A stretch of 64,000 nt of DNA. Origin: Oceanospirillaceae bacterium (GTDB taxonomy: Bacteria > Pseudomonadota > Gammaproteobacteria > Pseudomonadales > Oceanobacteraceae). The translations under genes were made by a program, and so were the position numbers. The stretch lies in contig JACKOM010000014.1 of NCBI GenBank assembly GCA_024234265.1, positions 9,340 to 73,339 on the forward strand. Direction: 5' to 3'. The notes under the pieces were generated by a model. It did no database searches and was not told the DNA's origin. It saw nothing but the letters and a program-made list of their open reading frames with translations. How positions within the stretch are numbered: position 1 is the first letter of the stretch; each line of letters opens with the position of its first letter. Below are positions 39,672-48,272 of this stretch, piece after piece.

Positions 39672-42443
39672 GTGTCGATACTTTTCTGGCCCACATTGAT
39701 CCGGGGCGCGTTGTTTGCCATTGCCCTGCTGTATTTCCTGCGTGCCCCCCGCTGGCGGCATATCCGTGCCAGCAAAGCCTATTTTTTTATTGTGCTGGCC
39801 CTGTTAATGGCCATTGCCGCCCATGGTTTTGCCCTGTTTGATCAGCACCCCAGCGGGCAGGGTGGCTATTGGGTGCGTGAAGGCATACTGACACTTTCTG
39901 TGCTGGTTTTTTTATTATCCATGGCCCTTGGTGTGCACCTCTCGGATCAGGCCGTGAACCAGCAACGGCAAATGGGCCAGCGCCAGCAGTGGCTGCAATC
40001 CATTTATGACCTGACCCCGGTGGCGGTGGCCGTGTTTGAGGCGGATGGTGAAATCAGTTACAGCAATGCCATGTTCCGCCAGCTGCAAACCCGCTACATG
40101 CAGGACAACCCCTTTGCGGATTTTCTGCGCAGTGCTGCCAGCGGGCGTGAAGTGATATTGCTCGATCCCGCCGGTAACAGTGCTGCTTTCTGGGCGGCTT
40201 TGCACCCGATGACAGATGAAAACGCCCGTATTCTGATCGTCACTGATGTATCACGTATCAGCGAGCACAACCGCCTGCTGAAGGTGCTGGCGCGGCATTT
40301 ACAGACGGCGCCGGACCAGTTTTTTAATAAGGCCCTGTTAACCCTGCAGCAAAGCCTGCATGCCAGTTTGGTATATGTGGCGGCCTATGACAGGCAACAT
40401 GCCAGTCTGAAAAAAGTGGCCACGAGCGGCGATATCCCAGTGCCCGATGTGCTGCCCTACCAATGGCCATCGGATTTATTGCCAAACAGTCCCGCCTGGC
40501 AATCCCTGGAGGGGGCGGCCCTGCAGCAATCGGCTGACCCGCTGGTGCGCCTGGCAAATCCCCGGCAGACCCTGAGCATCAGCCTGTTTGACCACGCCGG
40601 CAGCCCCATTGGGGGCATAGTGCTGTTGTTTGCCCATGACAACCCGGTGGAAGCCAACCTGATGGATTTTCTGCAGGTGTTTGCCAACCGTGTCAGCACT
40701 GAGCTTGAGCATTTCCAGCAGCAAAGTGTGCTGCGGGATAATCAGGAGCGTTATCAGGCGTTTATCCGCCAGAACCGCGATGCGATTGCGCGTATTGATG
40801 TGCAGCCGCCGATGGATGTGCGTTTAAGCCAGCCCAACCAGTGGCAGCATATTCAGCGCCACGGCCAGCTCAGTGAAGCCAACCAGGCATTTATGGCATT
40901 GCTGGCGTCAGCGGATGCCACACTGGAGGATGTGCTCGCCAACCCGGCCCTTGCCCAGTTAATTCGGTATGCCCTGGAATGCGGTTACACCGTGGACCGC
41001 CTCGAAACTATGCTCAATACCCCGGACGGGCAGCAAATCTGGGTATCGTGCAGCGTATCGAGTGTGGTGCGTGATGGGCAGCTCAGCCGTATCTGGCTGA
41101 CGGGCACCGACATCACCGAAAGCAAACTGCATATTCAGAACCTGGAACACCAGGCCAGCCACGATGCCTTAACCGGTTTGCCAAACCGCGTGGCCCTGCG
41201 CAGCCTGCTGGACGATACCCTGGAACAGGCAAAAAGTTACGGGCAGACCGTGGCCATGCTGCTGATCGATTTAGACAGATTTAAAGAAATTAACGATACC
41301 TTAGGCCACCATTACGGCGATGTGCTGCTGAAAAAAATTGGCCCGCGTTTGCGGCCTTTATTATTGGAAAACCGTGCCCGCCTTGCGCGCCTCGGCGGTG
41401 ATGAATTTGCGGTGATAATGCCTTCATTAGGGCAGCGCGAAGATGCACGCCAGCTGGCCCGTAAAATAGTGCAGGCCATCCGCGAGCCGTTTGATTTAGG
41501 TTCAATGCCGGTGGAAATTGCCGCCAGTGTCGGCATCAGTATTTTCCCCGAACACGGCCAGGACACGTCCACATTATTGCGTTGCGCCGATGTGGCCATG
41601 TACCGCGCTAAAAATGTGCCCGAAGGTGTATTGTTTTATGCCACCGAGCAGGATGAACACAGCCCGCGCCGCCTGGCGTTGATGACAGCCCTCAACCATG
41701 CGGTGCGTGGCGAGCAATTCTTTTTATGTTACCAGCCAAAAATTCATTTAGGCCGCCAGCAACTCGATGGGCTTGAAGCGCTTATCCGCTGGCAGCATCC
41801 GGATTTTGGCCCGGTATCACCGGGGGAATTTATTCACCTCGCGGAAATGACGGATTTAATTGTGCCCATTACCCACTGGGTGCTTGAAGAAGCCATCAGC
41901 CAATTAAACCGCTGGAATGCCCAAGGCCTGCAATACAAAGTAGCGGTGAACGTTTCAGCGCGTAATTTATTGGACGACTCGCTGGCGAATAATATTGCGC
42001 AATTACTAGCGCGTTATCAGGTGGATGCCAGCCAGCTGGAAATTGAAATTACCGAAAGCGCATTAATGCAGGACCCTGAACACGCCCTGCAGGTGCTGCG
42101 TGAAATCAGCCAATTAGGCGTTAGCCTGGCGGTGGATGATTTTGGTACCGGTTATTCATCCCTTGCTTACCTGCGCCAGTTACCGATTAATTGCCTGAAA
42201 ATCGATTTAACCTTTGTGCGCCATATGCTGGATAACGCCCAGGATGAAATTATCGTTAATTCCATTGTGCACCTTGCCCACAACCTGAATTTAACCGTAG
42301 TGGCCGAAGGGGTAGAAGACGCCGCCACATACCAGCGCCTTGCGCAAATGGGGTGTGATATTGCGCAGGGGTATTATATGAGCAAACCGATAGTGGCAGG
42401 TGATGTGCCCGCTTGGGCGTTGTTGTGGGACAGCAAAATATAA
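39672..42443 (+). CDS. GGDEF and EAL domain protein with PAS and GAF sensors
   Basis: Cyclic di-GMP turnover protein of 923 residues from GTG 39672 (no ATG is available; the start is uncertain). Order: three or more membrane segments (about 1-110), PAS (about 125-215, WLQSIYDLTPVAVAVFEADGEI), GAF (about 235-365), PAS (about 375-495), GGDEF domain (about 500-665) with RLGGDEFAVI and an EAL domain (about 680-915) with LEALIRW, DDFGTGYSSLAYLRQL, LKIDLTFV and EGVED. The residues needed for both catalytic activities are intact. The product-inhibition RxxD site before GGDEF is absent (RARL). It probably acts mainly as a phosphodiesterase, but that is inference. It could influence YcgR in this window. 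Confidence 0.9.
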   Translation: MSILFWPTLIRGALFAIALLYFLRAPRWRHIRASKAYFFIVLALLMAIAAHGFALFDQHPSGQGGYWVREGILTLSVLVFLLSMALGVHLSDQAVNQQRQMGQRQQWLQSIYDLTPVAVAVFEADGEISYSNAMFRQLQTRYMQDNPFADFLRSAASGREVILLDPAGNSAAFWAALHPMTDENARILIVTDVSRISEHNRLLKVLARHLQTAPDQFFNKALLTLQQSLHASLVYVAAYDRQHASLKKVATSGDIPVPDVLPYQWPSDLLPNSPAWQSLEGAALQQSADPLVRLANPRQTLSISLFDHAGSPIGGIVLLFAHDNPVEANLMDFLQVFANRVSTELEHFQQQSVLRDNQERYQAFIRQNRDAIARIDVQPPMDVRLSQPNQWQHIQRHGQLSEANQAFMALLASADATLEDVLANPALAQLIRYALECGYTVDRLETMLNTPDGQQIWVSCSVSSVVRDGQLSRIWLTGTDITESKLHIQNLEHQASHDALTGLPNRVALRSLLDDTLEQAKSYGQTVAMLLIDLDRFKEINDTLGHHYGDVLLKKIGPRLRPLLLENRARLARLGGDEFAVIMPSLGQREDARQLARKIVQAIREPFDLGSMPVEIAASVGISIFPEHGQDTSTLLRCADVAMYRAKNVPEGVLFYATEQDEHSPRRLALMTALNHAVRGEQFFLCYQPKIHLGRQQLDGLEALIRWQHPDFGPVSPGEFIHLAEMTDLIVPITHWVLEEAISQLNRWNAQGLQYKVAVNVSARNLLDDSLANNIAQLLARYQVDASQLEIEITESALMQDPEHALQVLREISQLGVSLAVDDFGTGYSSLAYLRQLPINCLKIDLTFVRHMLDNAQDEIIVNSIVHLAHNLNLTVVAEGVEDAATYQRLAQMGCDIAQGYYMSKPIVAGDVPAWALLWDSKI

Positions 42444-42458
42444 AACCGAAGCTTCATC

Positions 42459-42526
42459 TGCAAACGTCGTGACTTAAATTCTGTCCGTGGAGCGAAGCAA
42501 AACGGTATTTAACCGCTTTGTTATGC
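42459..42526 (-). repeat. attC-like site of cassette 1
   Basis: Read on the minus strand: GCATAAC (42526-42520) then AAAGCGGTTAAATACC, ending at GTTTGCA (42465-42459). The left core fits RYYYAAC loosely, the right core is weak and the body is short. It follows the stop of the gene at 42530. Weakest site of the set. Confidence 0.4.
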
Positions 42527-42529
42527 GCT

Positions 42530-43009
42530 TTATATAAGCCAACCATATGGAAAACCATAACGCCAAACATTAAACAATTCATTTGAACTATTAATTTTTA
42601 GTATTTCGAGTGACCTTCCAAAATAGTGCAGCGCACGTTCATTCTCCTCTGAATCAAAATTTTTGAAGGTGTTTAGTGATCTCTTAATGCTAGAAAGAAC
42701 TTCTGACTTTTTTGGATTGTTTTTGGAGACTGAAATTATTTCTTGAAGCGCTAAGTTAACCTTCGATTCTGCTTCAATTCTAATGCTTTCGTTTGGCGCG
42801 CCAAAGTAAAATTCTGACGGCGACGAATAGAACTTTTCCTCTTTTAGGAGATTATTCAATTCTAGTGATGTTGTGTCCGTTACATTCAAAGTTTGGTCAT
42901 TAAGAAATGTTGGCCATATATAAAAATATACGCCTGTTATGCCAAGCCAAATTAGCAATACAAAAACAGCTATAAAGCCAAGGATCAGTTTAAGTATCAA
43001 CTTCAGCAA
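42530..43009 (-). CDS. Cassette 1: membrane-anchored hypothetical protein
   Basis: A 159-residue protein with one N-terminal membrane anchor (LILGFIAVFVLLIWLGITGVYFYIW) and a charged extracytoplasmic part of about 130 residues rich in Glu, Asn and Ser. No motif or family recognised. The start is TTG 43009 with GGAG about nine bases upstream. AT-rich compared with the flanking GGDEF/EAL gene. It lies between two attC-like sites and is oriented like the other cassette genes, so it looks like a cassette-borne gene. Confidence 0.5.
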   Translation of the reverse strand: MLKLILKLILGFIAVFVLLIWLGITGVYFYIWPTFLNDQTLNVTDTTSLELNNLLKEEKFYSSPSEFYFGAPNESIRIEAESKVNLALQEIISVSKNNPKKSEVLSSIKRSLNTFKNFDSEENERALHYFGRSLEILKINSSNELFNVWRYGFPYGWLI

Positions 43010-43044
43010 CTCTCAGTTCTCCATGCATAATGCCGAGTTAATGG

Positions 43045-43145
43045 GTAGGCACAAGCGGCGCATATAATACGAAACATGCGCTGATTGAGGCTGTCCAGCG
43101 CCATTTATGGCGCGTCCTTGAGCGACTTGTTTACGCTTCATCACA
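43045..43145 (-). repeat. attC-like site of cassette 2
   Basis: Minus strand: CGTAAAC (43145-43139) with the VCR-like start AACAAGTCGCTCAAGGACGC, an inner GGCGC/GCGCC stem, then GCCGCTTGTGCCTAC matching the first arm in reverse. The end core GTGCCTAC is degenerate against GTTRRRY. Confidence 0.6.
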
Positions 43146-43156
43146 TATACCAAGCT

Positions 43157-43600
43157 TTACTCCGAACGCCAATTAACAAACCATGCGTTGCCAAGCTCTC
43201 CTTCCCAGTGCAGTTTAAAACCTGCACATTGTATGTGCCACTCTGACCATCCTGCTTTATGAAACCCAGTAAGCACATACTGCATTTCTCCGTTCGGCAA
43301 TAATACTTCATATGCCTCGATTATCTCGTGATCTAGAGGCTTCGTTGGATCAGGATGCTCTGAAAAATCTCTGGTTTTTTCGTTAAACAATTTTGCAACT
43401 GATGACTTTACATTAATAAATGATAACAGGCATGGTCCAATACATTTGGCAACTGTATATGGATTCAAAGAATGCTCAGCGAGTATGTTCGCAAACTCTA
43501 ACTCTATTTAAATTGAGTCTCTGCTCGATTTAATGCGCGTAATCACGCTGTCGTGGAAATCTAAAGCTTTAAATTCAGACGTTGTCTCAGTGGCTTTCAT
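43157..43600 (-). pseudogene. Cassette 2: hypothetical gene interrupted by an in-frame stop
   Basis: The open part from 43468 starts abruptly with NPYTVAKCIGPCLLSFINVK. The same frame continues upstream through TAA at 43508-43510 to an ATG at 43600, reading MKATETTSEFKALDFHDSV and, after the stop, IELEFANILAEHSLNPYT. The DFHDS start followed by an E-F-x-N-I-x-(A)-E-H-x-x-N-P-Y stretch looks like one continuous protein, so the TAA is probably a nonsense mutation. The remainder (FHKAGWSEWHIQCAGFKLHWEG) is typical of small cassette-encoded proteins of unknown function. Translation could restart at TTG 43468, but no ribosome binding site is evident. Confidence 0.55.
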
Positions 43601-43606
43601 ATTTAC

Positions 43607-43705
43607 GTATAACGCTTTGCTAATTGGCTGCCGCAGCGTAGCGTAGGCAGTCCAGTGGAGGCCACGCTGTTTGTGGCCGGAACGAAATTAAGCAATTTGT
43701 TAGGT
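43607..43705 (-). repeat. attC site of cassette 3
   Basis: Minus strand: ACCTAAC (43705-43699, fits RYYYAAC), AAATTGCTTAATTTCGTTCC, a GGCCAC/GTGGCC stem, GCCAATTAGCAAAGC, then GTTATAC (43613-43607). The central part is shared almost exactly with the site at 44373-44462. Confidence 0.75.
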
Positions 43706-43711
43706 ACATTT

Positions 43712-43981
43712 TTACACCAACGCTCGCAAAACTAAAACGTAAACCGAACAGATTATTACGGGAGCTATATAGTCAAGATAAGATCCGTAAGAGTCTTCGG
43801 AATCATCAACTCTAAATGTTGCTAGCAAAAGCACAGAACCTTGAAATGAAAAATACCCAAATATTAACGCTAAAGCTGCCGTAAACAGAGATGAACTTTT
43901 AACAAAAAATATTATAAAAGCCACAACGTTAATTAACGCAATTATTGTGATTTCGATTTTCTGGCGGACTAGATAGTTCAT
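43712..43981 (-). CDS. Cassette 3: small hypothetical membrane protein
   Basis: An 89-residue protein with three hydrophobic segments (IEITIIALINVVAFIIFFV, then LFTAALALIFGYFSFQGSVLLLATF, then YIAPVIICSVYVLVLRALV) and a short acidic loop RVDDSEDSYGSY between the last two. No family recognised. Its start is directly at the GTTAGGT core of the next attC, and its stop is six bases from its own attC, the compact layout of integron cassettes. Confidence 0.6.
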   Translation of the reverse strand: MNYLVRQKIEITIIALINVVAFIIFFVKSSSLFTAALALIFGYFSFQGSVLLLATFRVDDSEDSYGSYLDYIAPVIICSVYVLVLRALV

Positions 43982-43983
43982 AT

Positions 43984-44071
43984 ACCTAACGCCCGCATTT
44001 TGGGCCGAAGTGAAGCGCAGCGGAACGGAGGTCCCAGCCCCGCAGGGGAAACCAACATGCGTTTGTTAAAT
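43984..44071 (-). repeat. attC site of cassette 4
   Basis: Minus strand: ATTTAAC (44071-44065), AAACGCATGTTGG, inner CCCTGCGGGG and GGACCTCCGTTCCGC, CCAAAATGCGGGC, GTTAGGT (43990-43984). Both cores match RYYYAAC and GTTRRRY, and the arms form the expected imperfect palindrome. Confidence 0.8.
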
Positions 44072-44374
44072 GTGGGACCATATAGCACTTATTACTAAAG
44101 CGATTATTATGGATACCTGAATCAGGTTTGCCTTACGCTGCTCCGCTTTTGCTTGCTTAGTGTCGGAAACCCCAGCCCCATAATCAAAACTATCCGGCTC
44201 TAAATCTTCGTTGAAGATAACCAAGCCATTGATCAAAACGGCAATCATTGCGATAAGCATTGCAGTTAACCAATAAAACTCGGCGAAATAGTCTATAGCC
44301 ACTCCGATCAGTGCGCATACCGATATCATTATTGCTGCGGGTTTTATATCTGCGATCTTCATGCTTGGGTACAT
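44066..44374 (-). CDS. Cassette 4: small hypothetical membrane protein
   Basis: A 102-residue protein with hydrophobic segments ADIKPAAIMISVCALIGVAID, FYWLTAMLIAMIAVLINGLVIF and VSIIIALVISAIW, and a polar loop rich in Asp, Lys and Gln (about 55-82). No family recognised. The stop codon is part of the attC core ATTTAAC, and the ATG lies directly behind the preceding site's GTTAAAT core, leaving almost no untranslated sequence. ATG 44362 is an alternative start. Confidence 0.55.
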   Translation of the reverse strand: MYPSMKIADIKPAAIMISVCALIGVAIDYFAEFYWLTAMLIAMIAVLINGLVIFNEDLEPDSFDYGAGVSDTKQAKAEQRKANLIQVSIIIALVISAIWSHI

Positions 44375-44462
44375 TTAACGCCGCGCTAAACGGCGAGCGT
44401 TAGCGAGTCCGGTGGAGGCCACGTCTTTTGTGGCCGGAACGAATTTGAGCGGCTTGTTAAGT
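44373..44462 (-). repeat. attC site of cassette 5
   Basis: Minus strand: ACTTAAC (44462-44456), AAGCCGCTCAAATTCGTTCC, GGCCAC/GTGGCC stem, GCCGTTTAGCGCGGC, GTTAAAT (44379-44373). Both cores match the consensus and the arms pair. Confidence 0.85.
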
Positions 44463-44777
44463 GTTGGTGGTAATGCAGAACAACAAACTTGCATTGCTTA
44501 CCTCCGGTTTTTCTTGCCATTCAGTGTGAGCTTGCATGATGGTGCTTTTTATAAGTGCTATTGCTGACCCATTTGGCATAGCTGATAGATCGCTTGTTCC
44601 CTGATATTTTTGGGAGTGGCAAAGTTTACCATTTTCATATTTGAGCCAGCCTTCCCAGCCGAGTACTTGCGTATTACTTTGCTCGAAGAGATATAGCAAC
44701 TCCATTGCATCGGTGTAACCGACAACTAGCTCACCTTCTGATTCGGATCTTCCCTTTATATCTTCGAAGCTATACAT
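44457..44777 (-). CDS. Cassette 5: hypothetical protein
   Basis: A 106-residue soluble protein starting MYSFEDIKGRSESEGELVVGYTDAMEL with the block VLGWEGWLKYENGKLCHSQ, then QGTSDLSAMP, and ending in ITTNT. The LGWEGW...GxxCHSxxxQGTxDLS pattern is common in small proteins found in integron cassettes of marine and soil bacteria, all of unknown function. The stop codon lies inside the attC core ACTTAAC. ATG 44777 was chosen over the upstream in-frame TTG, which lies inside the next attC. Confidence 0.6.
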   Translation of the reverse strand: MYSFEDIKGRSESEGELVVGYTDAMELLYLFEQSNTQVLGWEGWLKYENGKLCHSQKYQGTSDLSAMPNGSAIALIKSTIMQAHTEWQEKPEVSNASLLFCITTNT

Positions 44778-44786
44778 ACTTAGAAC

Positions 44787-44900
44787 ACTTAACGCCCCCA
44801 ACAGGGGCCAAACGTAGTGGAACTAATTTGTGGCAAAGTGAGCGCAGCGAGCCACAAATTAGTGGAGCGTAGTTTGGTCCCTTGCTTGGGCTTGTTAGTC
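44787..44900 (-). repeat. attC site of cassette 6
   Basis: Minus strand: GACTAAC (44900-44894), AAGCCCAAGCAAGGGACC, a long hairpin CCAAACTACGCTCCACTAATT with its near-complement after a GTGGCTCGC loop, GGCCCCTGTTGGGGGC, GTTAAGT (44793-44787). Extra unpaired bases on one arm are typical of attC folding. Confidence 0.8.
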
Positions 44901-45626
44901 GATTTTAGCATTCAGCCTATCAATGAATGACCCCGGGCTAGGGAAAATCTGTTCCTTACCTTTTATAACACTAATGTACTTATCTACAACTATCGTATAC
45001 CCAGATGGGAAAGCCATAAATTTAACAAGATCCGGCCTATCTAATGCGAATTGATACAGCGATATTTTCGTAAAACGCGAAGGATCTTGATTTGATTTCG
45101 GATCTGACGGATCTGAAAGCCACCAGCCAGAATCCGCACCAGATGAGGTAGCCCTCTCAAGGACTAGCGGTGCTGCTTTTTTATAATTTAAATGAACCAC
45201 AATGCTTTGGCGTATAGAGGGAAAATCCAATTCACTCCCACTCGCAAAGCTTTCTACAGAATCTTTTTGGGAGCGTAAGTGTCTTATGGTTGCATCCACA
45301 GAATTCACGAACTTTATCGGAAATGAATGCATATCAGGCTCCAAGACGCGCAAGGTGCCATTATCGCCTTGTTCGATCTTAGTCAGCATCCATCCCACTT
45401 GCATTGTTTCGCCTGGTTTAAAACGTTCACCAGAATGCACCATTCTTTCCAATACACCTAAAAACCAATCAATATCTGCTTTAGGTATATTATTTTGAGT
45501 CACTGTAATCTGAAATTCAGGCTGTGATAAATCACTACATTTTTTCGTGTAGTACGTATCAGCTGCAACTTCTTTTACAATCCCCACTGAAGCCAAAATT
45601 CCAAATATCAAATTTCGCAACTGCAA
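44895..45626 (-). CDS. Cassette 6: exported hypothetical protein
   Basis: A 243-residue protein with a probable signal peptide (MQLRNLIFGILASVGIVKEVAA) and a mature mixed alpha/beta part with DWFLGVLERMVHSGERFKPGETMQVGWML, HSFPIKFVNSVDATIRHLRSQ, and a C-terminal PDLVKFMAFPSGYTIVVDKYISVIK. No named family recognised; the WMLTKI...PIKF layout could be a periplasmic immunity or inhibitor-like fold, but that is a guess. Its stop (TAA) lies in the attC core GACTAAC, and it is the last gene before the right-hand gene-free stretch. Confidence 0.6.
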   Translation of the reverse strand: MQLRNLIFGILASVGIVKEVAADTYYTKKCSDLSQPEFQITVTQNNIPKADIDWFLGVLERMVHSGERFKPGETMQVGWMLTKIEQGDNGTLRVLEPDMHSFPIKFVNSVDATIRHLRSQKDSVESFASGSELDFPSIRQSIVVHLNYKKAAPLVLERATSSGADSGWWLSDPSDPKSNQDPSRFTKISLYQFALDRPDLVKFMAFPSGYTIVVDKYISVIKGKEQIFPSPGSFIDRLNAKID

Positions 45627-45638
45627 ACTCCTTATAGC

Positions 45639-45774
45639 GACTAACAGCTTTATTTATGCGCATGCGCGCTTTGCCATTTCGACAGGCTCAAAAAAACAAC
45701 CCATCCCTTTGTTTTTATTGAAAAGACCATACCTGTTTTTCGCGGGGCATCCGGTAAAACGCGCATGCGCGTTA
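45639..45774 (-). repeat. Possible seventh attC-like site
   Basis: GTTAGTC (minus, 45645-45639) marks the boundary of cassette 6. An inverted pair GCGCATGCGC occurs at 45658-45668 and 45762-45771, with AGTTAAC near 45774. The cores are imperfect and the spacing is long, so this may be a decayed site. 45775-45968 contains no gene I can support. Confidence 0.35.
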
Positions 45775-45968
45775 ACTCGGTACACCTTTGTAAAAACCGT
45801 TGGATTTTCAGGCGGTTACACTACCAGTGCCCGTGAAAGCGCGCAATGCTCGCAGGCAAAACGCGCATTAAAAACCCTTAAACGCTAAATACACTGTGAA
45901 TTATCACTGTGAAATGGGATGTGAATTTTAGCTTTGCTCTGCTCGTTTAATTTTGCAGATTTACCACG

Positions 45969-46327
45969 GCGTTAACTCAGAACACTTAATGCGAACTTGC
46001 TGCGCCGGTTTTTTAAAACGCCATAGCCCGCCGCTGGCAGGGAGGCCAGCAAAGCGCCGGCGGAGCTAGGCAGGATGCCGAATGGCGCGTGGGCGTAATG
46101 GCGTGAATAAAAAATCGGAAACAAGCAGCAGTGTGAGCGAAGGAAGGGTCTGGGAAGTCCCTTCCCAGAAAAAGAAAAACGGTTTCAATTGCCGAACGCT
46201 GAATTACAAAGGTCCTTTAACTGCGGTGCACCTGCTTAATCTAAAAAACAGTGCTTCAAACGAGGCATCACTCTGTGTGTAAAAAGAGCAGCGCAGCAAG
46301 TTCGCATGATGTGTTCTGAATTAACGC
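45969..46327. mobile_element. Family 4 element with 37-bp terminal inverted repeats
   Basis: Left end 45969-46005 begins GCGTTAACTCAGAACAC, right end 46291-46327 is its reverse complement with 34 of 37 positions matching. The interior (359 bp in all) has no convincing gene; the frame at 46082-46282 is probably noise. The left 215 bp are homologous to 16848-17072. It lies between the cassette cluster and fbp. Confidence 0.6.
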
Positions 46328-46346
46328 AGATATAAACCAGCCCAAA

Positions 46347-46390
46347 CAAAAAAGCCCTGAATGAAATTTCACTTCATCCAGAGCTTTTTA
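46347..46390 (-). terminator. Terminator of fbp
   Basis: On the minus strand AAAAAGCTCTGGATGAA, loop, TTCATTCAGGGCTTTTTTG: a stable stem with a U run, 43 bases after the fbp stop. Confidence 0.8.
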
Positions 46391-46433
46391 GTTTCAACCT
46401 GTGGAGCAACAGCTATGCCGTCACCCCAAGCAA

Positions 46434-47396
46434 TTAATTGTGGTATTTCACCGCAATTTCCACTTCGGTTTTTGAACCCAGCACTACGGATACACGTTCG
46501 TGAATCGAGCCGGGCTGCACATCCATAATGTCCATTTTGGTGTTGCTCGCTGCGCCGCCGGCTTGCTCCACCAGGAAGCTCATCGGGTTGCCTTCGTACA
46601 TTAAACGTAATTTGCCGGGTTTGAGTGGCTCACGGCTGTCCCATGGGTACATGAAAATACCACCACGGGTGATGATGCGGTGTACTTCGGCCACCATGGA
46701 GGCAACCCAGCGCATGTTGTAGCGTTTTTCGAGCGGGCCTTCTTCGCCTTTGAGCATGTCGGCCACGTAGTTCTGCATGGCGGGTTCCCAGAAACGCTGG
46801 TTGGACATGTTGATGGCAAATTCTTTGGTTACCGCAGGGATTTTTACCTGTTCACGGGTTAACAGGAAATCCAGTGCGCCTGTGTGCAGGGTGTATACGT
46901 TGACGCCTTTACCGGTGGACAGCACCAGCAGGGTAGAGGGGCCATACACTACATAACCGGCGGCAATCTGCTGGTTGCCGGGTTGCAGGTAACTTTCCAC
47001 TTTGCTGGCATCACCTTTGGCCGGCAGGATGGAGAAAATAGTGCCGACGGTGACGTTCACGTCGATGTTAGAAGAGCCGTCGAGCGGGTCGAACAGCACT
47101 AAGTATTCGCCTTCTTTGTTGGCTTCAACCGGATCGTCTTCTTCTTCCGATGCCATACCAGCAACAAATGAGCAGTTTTTCAGGTAAGACTTGAGCAGGT
47201 CGTTGGATACCACATCCAGTTTTTTCTGGGTTTCACCTTGCACGTTTTCCTGGCCCGCACAGCCTAAAATACCGGCCAGTGCGCCCTGATGCAGTTGGCT
47301 GGCAATTTCTTTACAGGCCAGCAGGATGGCATCCAGGGTTTCAACCAGCGATTGTGGTGTACCTTCGGCGTGCAGACATTGTCTTACGGTTTTCAT
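46434..47396 (-). CDS. fbp: Fructose-1,6-bisphosphatase class 1
   Basis: Gluconeogenic enzyme that removes the C1 phosphate of fructose 1,6-bisphosphate. The 320-residue protein has the metal site [10 protein letters not shown] and [15 protein letters not shown] (the DPLDGSSN signature), and the substrate-binding [22 protein letters not shown] and the GGAAS end region. Full length for class 1. It is transcribed toward the family 4 element and carries its own terminator. Confidence 0.95.
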   Translation of the reverse strand: MKTVRQCLHAEGTPQSLVETLDAILLACKEIASQLHQGALAGILGCAGQENVQGETQKKLDVVSNDLLKSYLKNCSFVAGMASEEEDDPVEANKEGEYLVLFDPLDGSSNIDVNVTVGTIFSILPAKGDASKVESYLQPGNQQIAAGYVVYGPSTLLVLSTGKGVNVYTLHTGALDFLLTREQVKIPAVTKEFAINMSNQRFWEPAMQNYVADMLKGEEGPLEKRYNMRWVASMVAEVHRIITRGGIFMYPWDSREPLKPGKLRLMYEGNPMSFLVEQAGGAASNTKMDIMDVQPGSIHERVSVVLGSKTEVEIAVKYHN

Positions 47397-47440
47397 GGTG
47401 ATCCCTCGAAAAAAATTGGCGGCATTCTACCGCAAAATCC

Positions 47441-48205
47441 TCAGAAATTGTCTTTCCATTTACGCAGGGCGATAAACACCTGTTCGGCGGTGGCCAGGCT
47501 TTGGTCACAATGGGCCTCACAGGCCTGGCGGATGGCGTATTCTTCCACCCTTAAAAAAGGGTTAAAACTGCGCTCTTCGGCGAGGGTGCTGGGCAGGGTT
47601 GGCAGCCCCAGCAGGCGTTGGGTTTGTGCCCATTCACGGTGGCGGCTGATGGCCGGGTTGTGGGGTTCAACCTGTGCGGCAAATGCTAGGTTGGCAAGGG
47701 TATATTCGTGGCTGCAATAAACTTCGGTAGCACCGGGCAGGGCCTGTATTTTTAACAGGCTGCGGTATAAATCCGCCGCTGAGCCGGTGGCTTTAATGCG
47801 CCCGCAGCCGGCGGAAAATAAGGTATCGCCACAAAACAGGCTGCCATGGGTGTAATAGGAGAGGTGGGCTGCGGTGTGCCCCGGTGTGGCCAGCACTTCA
47901 AAACGGCGGTTGAGCAGTTCAAAACTTTCGCCGCCGTGCAGGGCAAAACGGGTGCCGGGTAAATTCAGGTCTGCCGGGGCATAGAGTGCTGCCCGCGGGT
48001 AACGGCGCTGAAAGGCAGCGAGGCCATCGGTGTGGTCCCAGTGTTCGTGGGTAATGAGTATTGCCAGCGGGTTGAGCTGCCGTTCGCTGAGGTAGCTGGC
48101 AACGGCGTTATCATCACCCGGATCAAATACCACGGCGTCACGCTCGTTGTGCATCACCCAGAGGTAGTTATCGTCAAAAGCGGGAAGTGCCTGAATCGTC
48201 AGCAT
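47441..48205 (-). CDS. gloB: Hydroxyacylglutathione hydrolase (glyoxalase II)
   Basis: Metallo-beta-lactamase-fold enzyme that hydrolyses S-lactoylglutathione to lactate and glutathione in methylglyoxal detoxification. The 254-residue protein has the THEHWDHTD metal motif (His53, His55, Asp57, His58), a third ligand in TPGHTAAHLSYY, and GDTLFSAGCGR. The C-terminal part has the glutathione-binding YCSHEYTLANLAFA and RSFNPFLRV. Divergent from the SRP RNA and dnaX; a class of this gene is often near rnhA-dnaQ, which is not the case here. Confidence 0.93.
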   Translation of the reverse strand: MLTIQALPAFDDNYLWVMHNERDAVVFDPGDDNAVASYLSERQLNPLAILITHEHWDHTDGLAAFQRRYPRAALYAPADLNLPGTRFALHGGESFELLNRRFEVLATPGHTAAHLSYYTHGSLFCGDTLFSAGCGRIKATGSAADLYRSLLKIQALPGATEVYCSHEYTLANLAFAAQVEPHNPAISRHREWAQTQRLLGLPTLPSTLAEERSFNPFLRVEEYAIRQACEAHCDQSLATAEQVFIALRKWKDNF

Positions 48206-48272
48206 AGAATTAAGTCCTTGAATCCACCGCCATTTTTAACGACAATGCGCGGGCCTTCAACAGGCAGTCGAT

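Noticed and set aside
42459..45774. CRISPR array as explanation of the repeated palindromes
   Set aside because: The repeats are 90-110 bp, imperfect, differ from each other and are separated by genes of 270-730 bp, which fits attC sites and not CRISPR repeats.
46082..46282. 66-aa open frame inside the family 4 element
   Set aside because: It lies between the inverted repeats, resembles nothing, and has unrelated codon use; the homologous copy at 16848 has no such frame.
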